Source of the DNA: Psychrobacillus soli
GTDB taxonomy: Bacteria; Bacillota; Bacilli; Bacillales_A; Planococcaceae
Assembly: GCF_006861775.1 (NCBI RefSeq)
Contig: NZ_VDGG01000006.1
Location: forward strand, 1-64,000
Reading direction: 5' to 3'
DNA length: 64,000 nucleotides
The position numbers were made by a program, and so were the translations under genes. Under the pieces are notes generated by a model, which was not told the DNA's origin, made no database searches, and was given only the letters and a program-made list of their open reading frames with translations. This document shows, piece after piece, positions 24,063-31,742 of this stretch (within the stretch, counting starts at the first letter, position 1; each line of letters opens with the position of its first letter).

Positions 24063-25210
24063 TCAACTGCCTCTACAAGCGTTGCAAGTCCTATCCCACC
24101 GCCAATGCCCAGTGTAGCAAGTCCTTTTTTATAAGGTTTATGCAGCATTTCAGCACATAATCTTGTCATTAAAATTGCACCCGATGCACCGTATGGATGA
24201 CCAATTGCTAATGCACCGCCTCCACGATTTACTTTTTCCAAAGGAATATGAAGTTCCTTTAACGAAGCTAATACTTGCGAGGCAAACGCTTCGTTAAACT
24301 CTACTATATCTAAATCGGCTACCGTCAGTTGTTGCCGCTTTAACACTTTTTGTACAGCCTGAATCGGACCAATTCCTAAATAGTTTGGATCCACACCAGC
24401 CGCTTGCGCATCTACTACACGTAAAATCGTCTGAAGATTTAGCTCTTCACATTTCTCGCGAGACATGATTAAAATAAGCGCTGCCCCGTCATTTAGAGGA
24501 CAGGCATTTCCCGCAGTAACCGTGCCATTTTCCTGGAACACAGGTAACAATTTTCGCAACTTTTCCATACTCGTATTCGCTCTTGGGCATTCATCTTCGG
24601 TAATCCATTTCCCATTAACTTGAAGCGGTACAATTTCCTGCTCAAATCGTCCGGTTTGCTGAGAATGAATGGCTTTTCGATGACTTTCCAAAGCAAACTG
24701 ATCTTGTTCTTCTCTCGAAATGACGTATTTTTTTGCCACGTTCTCGGCCGCAACTCCCATATCTGGATCACCGTAACTACTCGGCGTAAACTTAGCGCGT
24801 GTATATAGCTCTGGTACACCCATAAGATTTTGTGGCTTAGCCATTTTCCAAGGAGCCCGACTCGTACTTTCAACGCCTCCCGCTAAATAAACCTCCCCAG
24901 CGCCACTTTGAATTAATCTAGCAGCTATATTAATCGCCTCTAAGCCTGAGCCACATTGACGGTCAACAGTAACGCCAGGAACGGTGACAGGAAGACCCGC
25001 TTCTAGTGCGGAAACTCTCGCAATATTGCCACCCGGCCCTACTACATTACCAATAATCACATCATCGATTATGTCTTTTGGCAAATTCGTTTCCGCTACA
25101 ATATGCTTGATAAGCGGTGCTAGTAATTTCTCTGGTTCAAGTAGGCTTAATACGCCACCCATCTTCCCTATTGGCGTGCGTTTTGCCATGACAATCACAG
25201 CTTCCGTCAT
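24059..25210 (-). CDS. Thiolase (YhfS-like acetyl-CoA acyltransferase)
   Basis: The 383-residue protein has the nucleophile motif DRQCGSG (Cys86) and the histidine motif GGGALAIGHPYGASG (His338). At the second catalytic cysteine of ordinary thiolases (CxGGG near the C-terminus) it reads GIGGGIG, so the acid/base cysteine is Gly (residue 368). The order bioY - acyl-CoA ligase - thiolase is that of yhfU-yhfT-yhfS in B. subtilis. It may condense an acyl-CoA with acetyl-CoA or cleave a 3-ketoacyl-CoA; the missing cysteine makes the direction and even the activity uncertain. It overlaps both neighbours by 4 nt. Confidence 0.88.
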   Translation of the reverse strand: MTEAVIVMAKRTPIGKMGGVLSLLEPEKLLAPLIKHIVAETNLPKDIIDDVIIGNVVGPGGNIARVSALEAGLPVTVPGVTVDRQCGSGLEAINIAARLIQSGAGEVYLAGGVESTSRAPWKMAKPQNLMGVPELYTRAKFTPSSYGDPDMGVAAENVAKKYVISREEQDQFALESHRKAIHSQQTGRFEQEIVPLQVNGKWITEDECPRANTSMEKLRKLLPVFQENGTVTAGNACPLNDGAALILIMSREKCEELNLQTILRVVDAQAAGVDPNYLGIGPIQAVQKVLKRQQLTVADLDIVEFNEAFASQVLASLKELHIPLEKVNRGGGALAIGHPYGASGAILMTRLCAEMLHKPYKKGLATLGIGGGIGLATLVEAVE

Positions 25211-26688
25211 ACCATCACCTTCTCCATATAGTCTTTCATTGCCTGACGTGCCAATTTCCCACTACTCGTGTAAATAAAATCATCCACCGTTATAAGTTGC
25301 TTCGGCACTTTATAACTGGCTAAATAACTTCGACAATACTCTTTCACTTCTTCTATTGATAGACGTTGTTGCCCGTCCCATTTTATAAGTGCCGTTACTC
25401 GTTCTCCCCAGTATGCATCTGGTATCCCAAGCACCATCACTTCTCGAATAGCTGAATGTGTCCGCAACACAGACTCTACTTCTTCTGGGTAAATATTAAG
25501 ACCACCAGATACCAACATATTTTTCACACGACCTGCCAAATACAAATATCCCTCTTCGTCCATGGACATATAATCCCCTAGTAGGAGCCAGCCGTCCCGA
25601 AAGGCCGCTTTCGTCTCTTCAGGTAAATGATGATACCCTAAAAACATCATGTCACTTCGAATACAAAGTTGCCCGATTGTTCCGGACGGCACTTCCTGAA
25701 ACTGTTCATCGCGAATCGATACTTGAACGCCGGGAAAAGGCTTCCCTAATGAATTGGGCTTTTCTTTCGCATTTACGTCTAAATAACTTATATAACTTGC
25801 TTCGGATGAGCCATAGAATTCATATAACCTTGCTTCACCAAACACTTCCTTCGCTCTTTTGATGGAAGCCTCCGACCACTTTGCTCCTGAGGAAACAAGC
25901 GCTTGGATATGCACCTGCCCTGGAGTAACCTGTTCAAGTATCGGTTCAATCATCGTTGGAACTACAAACAATATCGCATTGGAATGCTGACTGCAAATCC
26001 TTAAAACTTCCTTCGCACTAAATTTACGAACGATATGAAAAGTTGCTCCACTATATAGACTCTGCATTAAAGCAAACAATGACAATGATTGGACGAACGG
26101 ACCTGGCGCTAAAATATGCTCCATCTCGTCGAATTGGAATGCTTCATTCGTCGCGGCAAAACTCTTGATCCACGACAAATGAGTGCGCATATACCCTTTT
26201 GGGATACCTGTTGTGCCCGATGTAAAACCAATAAATAATAACTCGTTTGTATCATCCATTTTAGCTTCCGGTTTTAAATGCGCTATCCAGTTAGCATAGG
26301 AACCTGTTTCATCTGCAGAAAAGGTCAGCATTTGCATCTCTCTATCTCGTAAATTTAGATTTGATAATAGTGCATCCTCTACAAAAATCTTTTTAGGTTT
26401 ACACTGCTGTAAAATGGTCGTCAATTCATTTGTACTCCATTTTGGATCTAGTGGGATAGGGACACATCCTGCATAAATAGTTCCAAGAAAAACTTCTACA
26501 AATTCGATACGATTCGATGATAAAATAGCGATATTTTCATGCTTGAAACCATTTCGATATAACCCGTTAGCTACCTTTTTCATAGACTGTACAAGTTCTG
26601 AGTATGTACGGGATTCTTGTCCATCCGTTAAGGCAATTTTATTAGGGTGCCGTGTTGCATTATGTAGTAAGGTTTCTACTAGATTCAT
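25207..26688 (-). CDS. Acyl-CoA synthetase (AMP-forming), YhfT-like
   Basis: The 493-residue ligase has the AMP-binding motif TSGTTGIPKGYMRTH (about residue 163), YEFYGSSEASY, the GDYMSMDEEGYLYLAGRVKNM hinge region and the C-terminal catalytic lysine context SSGKLARQAM. It activates a carboxylic acid to its CoA thioester. Its place between bioY and the thiolase matches B. subtilis yhfT, a gene reported in the BirA regulon. A natural hypothesis is activation of a biotin precursor such as a dicarboxylic acid, but acyl specificity cannot be read from the sequence. Confidence 0.9.
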   Translation of the reverse strand: MNLVETLLHNATRHPNKIALTDGQESRTYSELVQSMKKVANGLYRNGFKHENIAILSSNRIEFVEVFLGTIYAGCVPIPLDPKWSTNELTTILQQCKPKKIFVEDALLSNLNLRDREMQMLTFSADETGSYANWIAHLKPEAKMDDTNELLFIGFTSGTTGIPKGYMRTHLSWIKSFAATNEAFQFDEMEHILAPGPFVQSLSLFALMQSLYSGATFHIVRKFSAKEVLRICSQHSNAILFVVPTMIEPILEQVTPGQVHIQALVSSGAKWSEASIKRAKEVFGEARLYEFYGSSEASYISYLDVNAKEKPNSLGKPFPGVQVSIRDEQFQEVPSGTIGQLCIRSDMMFLGYHHLPEETKAAFRDGWLLLGDYMSMDEEGYLYLAGRVKNMLVSGGLNIYPEEVESVLRTHSAIREVMVLGIPDAYWGERVTALIKWDGQQRLSIEEVKEYCRSYLASYKVPKQLITVDDFIYTSSGKLARQAMKDYMEKVMV

Positions 26689-26715
26689 ATCTCATCATCC
26701 CAGTTTATCGTTTTT

Positions 26716-27267
26716 TTAGTTATTAACTTTTTGCTCTATTGGACTAACGGCTTTTATTTGCATGACTATAATAGCTACAATAATGGCTTTTATTAAATCT
26801 CCAGGTAAAAATGCCGTAGCACCTACAAGTCCTGCCCAAATAGACGTATTGGTGATAATCGCCATTACAGGTGCACCAATCAAACTAACAAGTACAACGC
26901 CAAAAATAAAATTGATAACGATTACTTTCCATATCTTTAACGTTGACCAGACTTTTTCAATAGCAAGTCCGATACAAAATGCGGCAATTGGCCAACTTAA
27001 AATATAACCAGCAGATGGACCAACTAACGGAGCAAGCCCTCCCCTTCCACCTGACAATAAAGGTAAACCTAAAGCGACTAATACGATAAATAAAACCAAA
27101 CTAAGCGCTCCCGTTTTCTTCCCTAAAAAACTTCCCGCAAGCATAACACCAAGTGTTTGTGCTGTGATTGGCACTGGTATAAAGCCCAGTGGAATTGGCG
27201 GGATCATGCCCAAAACTCCTATTAATGCAGCAAATAATGCAGCGAATACCATCTCTTTTGTTTTCAT
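26716..27267 (-). CDS. bioY: Biotin transporter substrate-binding subunit BioY, second copy
   Basis: This 183-residue membrane protein has the BioY hallmarks PVPITAQTLGVMLAGSFLGKKTGALSLVLFI and GGRGGLAPLVGPSAGYILSWP. It differs clearly from the other BioY (1871-2410) and resembles YhfU. It is the first gene of a nine- or ten-gene minus-strand unit that runs to 19776 and contains its own EcfA1-EcfA2-EcfT set. Upstream are a sigma-A-like promoter (TTGAAA, 16 nt, TATATT near the start) and a possible BirA operator at 27359-27390. Confidence 0.92.
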   Translation of the reverse strand: MKTKEMVFAALFAALIGVLGMIPPIPLGFIPVPITAQTLGVMLAGSFLGKKTGALSLVLFIVLVALGLPLLSGGRGGLAPLVGPSAGYILSWPIAAFCIGLAIEKVWSTLKIWKVIVINFIFGVVLVSLIGAPVMAIITNTSIWAGLVGATAFLPGDLIKAIIVAIIVMQIKAVSPIEQKVNN

Positions 27268-27358
27268 TTTCTTCCCCCGTTAATATAACAAATAATTACA
27301 AATTTTCAAAAGAAGTCGACATCTATGAATAAATAAATCATAGCTTGAAACTCCATTT

Positions 27359-27390
27359 GTGTAAACACATTTTTTTAAATCGGTTAACTC
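27359..27390. promoter_or_regulatory. Possible BirA operator of the second bioY operon
   Basis: GTGTAAAC and GTTAACTC are imperfect inverted half sites with a 16-bp spacer. The right half plus flank (GTTAACTCATTTT) is identical to that of the perfect operator at 2456-2468. It lies about 92 bp upstream of the start codon. Confidence 0.5.
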
Positions 27391-27494
27391 ATTTTATTTT
27401 AAATAGTTCAAATCGCTAAAGAGCCAGTTCCTGGCCCGATATAGAAAATGCGAACGATCCATGGAATGAGGCACATAATAGGGATAATGCATCT

Positions 27495-27890
27495 TAAACA
27501 TTATCCCCTAAGATTTTCGCAGGGTGAGCGAAAACCAAGGAAAATTGCTTAATTACTCGTGATCGACTGACTAAAAACAAATTTTTATACAGTTTTTCAA
27601 CTGTGTAAATCCAGTAAATGGATAAGAGCAACTAATTGCTCATTGAAAGCAACCACTTCTTAAAATAGCAAGTTTACTTGGAGTGAGATAACCATGATTG
27701 TGATGCATTATTTATAAACTTTGCGCAAATGGACCAGAATGTTGCTCGTATGCGTTTAACGTTGAGAGTAATGACTGGAATGTTGCGCATTTTTTATTTG
27801 ATAATCCTCTCCCGGTGAACAGGGCATATACTTTGCGATAAGACGCTTCATCCCTCTATCACGTACAATATAAATAATTCCATAATTTTC
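27495..27890. repeat. Long dispersed repeat, copy C
   Basis: The copy begins with a shrunken palindrome (GATTTTCGCAGGGTGAGCG, AAAACC) and continues with CAGTTTTTCAACTGTGTAAA, TCCAGTAAATGGATAAGAG, GCAAGTTTACTTGGAGTGAG, TTGCGCAAATG, GTTGCGCATT and ATACTTTGCGATAAGACG in the same order as copy B. It lies between the bioY control region and the ferritin terminator; no gene is seen in 27391-27934. Confidence 0.75.
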
Positions 27891-27934
27891 GTTAAACGGA
27901 AAAATCATCCGAATTTTATGGTTTCCTAAATATA

Positions 27935-27974
27935 AAAAAATCCCAAGAAGAATCGATTTTCTTCTTGGGATTTT
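27935..27974 (-). terminator. Terminator of the ferritin gene
   Basis: AAAATCCCAAGAAG and CTTCTTGGGATTTT form a perfect stem with A-runs on the left. Confidence 0.85.
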
Positions 27975-28019
27975 CTATTTGATCAATCGATTATAATCGA
28001 ATGATTTGAGCATTACTAT

Positions 28020-28529
28020 TTACCCTTCGTTTGGTGTAAATGTACGTGATGCTAATTCGGAGTCTAGCATAAAAATGGCATTTGAGTCATTTTCAATACG
28101 CTTGATTTTGTTAATAAGCGTATCAAATGTTGACTCCTCTTCTACTTGCTCATCGATAAACCATCTTAAAAACGCCATTGTTGCATGTTCTCGCTCATCT
28201 AAAGCGATATCAGATAAATTATAAATACGACGTGTCACTTCTTTTTCGTGTGATAATGCAGTTTCAAAAGTATCCAAAATAGAGGTAAAATCGTTTTGTG
28301 GATTTGCAAACCCATCAATCGTAGCTCTGTATCCTAAATCACTTAGAAAGTTGTAAAACTTCATTGCATGGAAACGCTCTTCCTCTGCTTGTACTAAAAA
28401 GAAATTAGCAAACCCGTCATACGCTTCTGCTGTGCAGTATGCAGCCATTGAGAGATACGCATGTGCAGAATAAAATTCGAAGTTCATTTGTTCGTTCAAT
28501 GCTTCATGTAGTTTTTCAGATAACAACAT
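28020..28529 (-). CDS. Ferritin (FtnA-type, non-heme)
   Basis: The 169-residue four-helix protein oxidises and stores iron in a 24-mer shell. Ferroxidase-centre residues are visible: Glu in NEQMNFEFYSAHAY, EEERFHAMK (E-E-x2-H), and E/Q in helices C and D (EKEVTRRIYNL, FIDEQVEEE). GGAGG precedes the ATG. It is monocistronic. A Fur box sits upstream of a weak promoter rather than over it, which suggests activation by iron-loaded Fur. Confidence 0.93.
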   Translation of the reverse strand: MLLSEKLHEALNEQMNFEFYSAHAYLSMAAYCTAEAYDGFANFFLVQAEEERFHAMKFYNFLSDLGYRATIDGFANPQNDFTSILDTFETALSHEKEVTRRIYNLSDIALDEREHATMAFLRWFIDEQVEEESTFDTLINKIKRIENDSNAIFMLDSELASRTFTPNEG

Positions 28530-28615
28530 AGGTTCCTCCTCTTATTGTAAGTATGGTATTTGGAAATATTCACCTTCAATTATTAGTATACAACTAGGAA
28601 CATTTCCAATGCAAT

Positions 28616-28630
28616 TGATAACGATTATCA
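28616..28630. promoter_or_regulatory. Fur box upstream of ferritin
   Basis: TGATAACGATTATCA matches the 7-1-7 Fur motif with one mismatch. On the minus strand a -10 TATACT (28585-28590) has no good -35, and the Fur box falls at about -38 to -52 from the expected start site. Confidence 0.7.
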
Positions 28631-28671
28631 CCCTTAAAATTAGGCAATATACTAGAACCTTGACCTAAGTA

Positions 28672-29274
28672 CTATTTCCCTACATATTCAAATGAATAAA
28701 TATGTGTTTTTGATAAATCAATTACTTCCTGTATGAACTCTTCTTGAGAAGTATGGAAGTCATTTGAAATCCAATGGATGATAAGTCCGTAAAAACCATA
28801 AGACGTATAACGTTTAAAATAATCCATATTAACAGGTATATCGTTAATCGTTTTAAAAATAAATTGTTCATTGTAAATTTTGGAAATCGTAGATGGTAAT
28901 TGCGTATGTAAACCAGGTAATGTGTCCTCGTATTTAATTAACTCAAAAAACTGGCGATGTTCATAAATATAAGTGACAAGATTAAAGGAGGGAAAATTCA
29001 AATTGGTTGTATATACTTTTTGCCCATGAACATATGGTTTCCCAACTGAATCCTCTAGACCTTGAAGCATTGAATGAAGTAAATCATCTGCTAATTCTAT
29101 TTTATCTTGATAATGTAAATAAAAAGTACTCCTATTATAAGTGGCTTTATCAACTATGTCTTTAATCGTAACAGCATGATAGCCCTTTTCTTTTATCAGT
29201 TCGATAAATGCTTGTTTTAAATGTTTTCTTGTCCGATTTTGCCGTTGTGAAAGTTCATATTGTTCAATGTTCAT
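28672..29274 (-). CDS. TetR-family transcriptional regulator
   Basis: The 200-residue regulator has a TetR HTH at residues 15-60 (RKHLKQAFIELIKEKGYHAVTIKDIVDKATYNRSTFYLHY). The C-terminal ligand domain resembles those of DhaS-like regulators (TetR_C_7/33 type). It is divergent from an SDR gene at 29460, and palindromes lie in the 185-bp gap, so it probably represses that SDR gene and itself. The effector is unknown. Confidence 0.88.
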   Translation of the reverse strand: MNIEQYELSQRQNRTRKHLKQAFIELIKEKGYHAVTIKDIVDKATYNRSTFYLHYQDKIELADDLLHSMLQGLEDSVGKPYVHGQKVYTTNLNFPSFNLVTYIYEHRQFFELIKYEDTLPGLHTQLPSTISKIYNEQFIFKTINDIPVNMDYFKRYTSYGFYGLIIHWISNDFHTSQEEFIQEVIDLSKTHIYSFEYVGK

Positions 29275-29311
29275 GAATTAACCTCCTGAAAATAGACGAA
29301 TCCATTCCAAA

Positions 29312-29367
29312 TGTCTACAAGTTAGACAATTAATGATTTTCTAATGATTGATTGGTTTGAACAAACC
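29312..29367. promoter_or_regulatory. Inverted repeats in the TetR/SDR intergenic region
   Basis: TGTCTA-N5-TAGACA (29312-29328) and GGTTTG-AA-CAAACC (29354-29367) are candidate operators of the TetR regulator. Confidence 0.5.
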
Positions 29368-29459
29368 GATAAAATTAAAGTGTAAGCAAAATAGTTTAAC
29401 TAGTCACTATATCTTTCCATTATAACAAACACGCATAATCAATTCTGGAGGCGATTCTT

Positions 29460-30197
29460 TTGGGTAAATTACAAGGCAAAGTAGCAGTCATCACAGGTGG
29501 GGCATCAGGTATTGGTGCTGCAACAGCAAGACTTTTTGTTTCAGAAGGTGCCAAAGTCGTACTAGTAGATTTAAATGAAGAAAAAGGGAAAGCTTTCGAA
29601 GAAGAATTAAAAGCAAACAACGCAGAAGCAATTTTTGTGAAAGCAAACATTACAAGTGAAGAAGAAGTACAAGCTATTTTTAAACAAACAATTGAAGCTT
29701 TTGGTAAAGTAGATATCGTTTTCAATAATGCAGGAATTGGTCGTGTACAACCATCACATACACTAGAATATGCGGAATGGCGCAACACGGTAAATGTTGA
29801 CTTAGATGGCGTATTTTTAGTCGCTCGTGAAGCAATTCGTGAAATGCTTAAATCGGGGGGCGGCTCTATTGTCAATACAGCCTCTATGTATGGCTGGGTT
29901 GGATCACCTGGTTCAGCAGCTTACAATGCAGCAAAAGGTGGCGTTATTAACTTAACACGCTCACTTGCACTGGAATATGCAGAGCAAAATATTCGTGTAA
30001 ACTCATTATGCCCAGGTTTCATTGACACTCCGATTATTCCTGAAGAAAGCAAACAAATACTAGCATCAATGACACCAATGAAACGCCTTGGTCATTCGGA
30101 AGAAATGGCAAAAGCTGTACTTTTCATGGCTTCTGATGATTCTTCATTCATGACAGGTAATAGCTTAACGGTTGACGGTGGATATACAGCTCAATAA
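29460..30197 (+). CDS. Short-chain dehydrogenase/reductase
   Basis: This classical SDR of 245 residues has TGGASGIG (residues 12-19), NNAG (88-91), catalytic Ser in NTASMYGW, YNAAK and the C-terminal FMTGNSLTVDGGYTAQ. It resembles the glucose 1-dehydrogenase/3-oxoacyl reductase group; the substrate is not predictable. The start is a TTG preceded by GGAGG. The divergent TetR gene is its likely regulator. Confidence 0.87.
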   Translation: MGKLQGKVAVITGGASGIGAATARLFVSEGAKVVLVDLNEEKGKAFEEELKANNAEAIFVKANITSEEEVQAIFKQTIEAFGKVDIVFNNAGIGRVQPSHTLEYAEWRNTVNVDLDGVFLVAREAIREMLKSGGGSIVNTASMYGWVGSPGSAAYNAAKGGVINLTRSLALEYAEQNIRVNSLCPGFIDTPIIPEESKQILASMTPMKRLGHSEEMAKAVLFMASDDSSFMTGNSLTVDGGYTAQ

Positions 30198-30210
30198 TAG
30201 ATCATTATAT

Positions 30211-30242
30211 AAAAAAACCAGACAAACTTTGTCTGGTTTTTT
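30211..30242. terminator. Bidirectional terminator between SDR and the 34-codon gene
   Basis: AAAACCAGAC and GTCTGGTTTT form a perfect 10-bp stem with a 7-nt loop and A/T runs on both sides. It directly follows the stop codons of genes on both strands. Confidence 0.88.
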
Positions 30243-30243
30243 A

Positions 30244-30348
30244 TTATGTTCCATTCTTTTTTTGCTTTCCCATTGAGACATGTTCCAGCTGTTGAACCGC
30301 ATTTTGGTTTTCATCTGACTCGCATGTATCCTTATTTCTTACTTTCAT
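30244..30348 (-). CDS. Small hydrophilic protein, 34 residues, unlisted
   Basis: On the minus strand an ATG at 30348 with GAGGAG eight bases upstream opens a 34-codon frame that stops two bases before a strong terminator. The product is hydrophilic (it begins MKVRNKDTCESDENQ and ends GKQKKNGT), with one cysteine. I do not recognise it. The combination of ribosome binding site, length and adjacent terminator argues for a real gene, possibly one of the many small sporulation or stress proteins of Bacilli, but that is inference. Confidence 0.55.
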   Translation of the reverse strand: MKVRNKDTCESDENQNAVQQLEHVSMGKQKKNGT

Positions 30349-30361
30349 TTTATCTACTCCT

Positions 30362-30684
30362 CAATTGGATTTTCTTTATTATTCAACCAAAAGAGTTCGT
30401 AAAATATATTAAAATAGAGCACGTTCATAAAAAGATTTTATAATTTTCGAACATATAGAAATGCTAAATATGAATAATCTAAAACAGTTCGTATAAGTGT
30501 ACTTTTAAGCTCGCAGGTATTGAACGATAGCGTGATAAAATAGAAGCGGAATTATTTTGTAACAAGAAATAATATATCAGTTTTTAATCACTATTGTTAC
30601 CTCTGATACAGTCTTATCTGTTTGATATAGATAAAGAGAAGTTTTTAAAACTAATACTTACGCTATATTCTTTGAATTTATCCA
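30362..30684. other. Intergenic region without recognised features
   Basis: Plus-strand ORFs at 30246-30443 and 30594-30809 have no ribosome binding site and run into other genes or their antisense; I consider them chance. I see no convincing promoter, repeat or RNA motif. Confidence 0.5.
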
Positions 30685-30720
30685 TAAAAAAAAGCATGGA
30701 CAAATTGTGTGTCCATACTT
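30685..30720 (-). terminator. Terminator of the amidohydrolase operon
   Basis: ATGGACA and TGTCCAT (30696-30716) form the stem, with eight A on the left giving a U-run leftward. Confidence 0.8.
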
Positions 30721-30728
30721 TCATCTTA

Positions 30729-31742
30729 TTATTTCCGAAACAAGGAATTACTTGGCTGTATAGTAGATGCACGCTTCATCACATCAAGCGCTTCGCTCTC
30801 ATGCCCTAAATTCCATAAACTATTTGCTAAATGGAAAAGATAATCTGTTCTAGTTGGAGCTTGTTCTAAAAGCTTTCTCATTATTTGTACGGCTTCCTCG
30901 TGTTGATTACCTTCTCTAAGAAAGTTAGAATAATGGTATTTAATGAATGGGTTTTCGTGAATTTCTCTAAGAAAAGGCTTAATAAACAAGTTGGCGTCTT
31001 CCCATCCTGTGAATCGCTTTCTCGTTAGAAATTCATAGTAAATAAAAGAACTTTTATCTTCCTCTGACAAGCGATTACGAGCTTCTCGACAGTGAGCTAG
31101 AGCGGTATGGTAATCATCTCTATCATATGAATCGATAAAAGCCATAAAATAATCAAGACTCTTCCAGCTGAATTTATCAGCTGGGAGCTTATCTTCAATT
31201 TCTAGATTTAAGAAATATGCATTAAAGTACATTTGCTTTAAAATAGGTAGACTGTCCGACTGTATTTGCGCAAAACTCTCTGCTTTCGTACTCAACCAGT
31301 CTTCTGCTGATTTCCCATCAAAATCTCTCTTTCTCCAATCCGCTCCACTGCGATTCAAAATATAGACGATAAGTTGATAAAGTTCACTATCATCACCAAG
31401 AATCAATGCTTCCTGGAGAGCTGTCCATCCTAAATAATTAGCGTGATTTACATCTACTCCCCAATAGACTCCTTCTCTCACTACGGATACATGCCCTTTT
31501 TCACTAGAAGGTAAGAGAATAGTACCTCCAAATCGATTTAACGCGTTTGGGTCTGCCCCTGCTCTATAAAGAATCTTCATGCCTTTTGTAAATCCAATTG
31601 CTGCCGCCGCAACAATGGGTGGTAACCCTACTTCGTTGGTACTATCTGAATCTGCTCCCAGTGCAAGACATTTCATCAACTTCATATCGTCAAATTGTGA
31701 AATGGCTTCAAATAGGTCGTGCATGATTTGAGTTTTCTGCAT
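30729..31742 (-). CDS. Ankyrin-repeat/TPR protein
   Basis: The 337-residue protein has about four ankyrin repeats in its first 140 residues (for example AVVAAAAIGFTKGMKIL-like helices, RAGADPNALNRFGGT and GVDVNHANYLGWTALQEAL) and TPR-like helices in its last 150 (EEAVQIMRKLLEQAPTRTDYLFHLANSLWNLGHESEALDVM). No signal peptide or catalytic motif is seen. It overlaps the amidohydrolase gene upstream by 35 nt and ends the operon, so it is made together with the enzymes. It might be a scaffold or regulator; function unknown. Confidence 0.8.
   Translation of the reverse strand: MQKTQIMHDLFEAISQFDDMKLMKCLALGADSDSTNEVGLPPIVAAAAIGFTKGMKILYRAGADPNALNRFGGTILLPSSEKGHVSVVREGVYWGVDVNHANYLGWTALQEALILGDDSELYQLIVYILNRSGADWRKRDFDGKSAEDWLSTKAESFAQIQSDSLPILKQMYFNAYFLNLEIEDKLPADKFSWKSLDYFMAFIDSYDRDDYHTALAHCREARNRLSEEDKSSFIYYEFLTRKRFTGWEDANLFIKPFLREIHENPFIKYHYSNFLREGNQHEEAVQIMRKLLEQAPTRTDYLFHLANSLWNLGHESEALDVMKRASTIQPSNSLFRK

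Noticed and set aside
30246-30443. 65-residue hydrophobic plus-strand ORF
   Set aside because: It starts right after a terminator without a ribosome binding site and is antisense to the better 34-codon gene.
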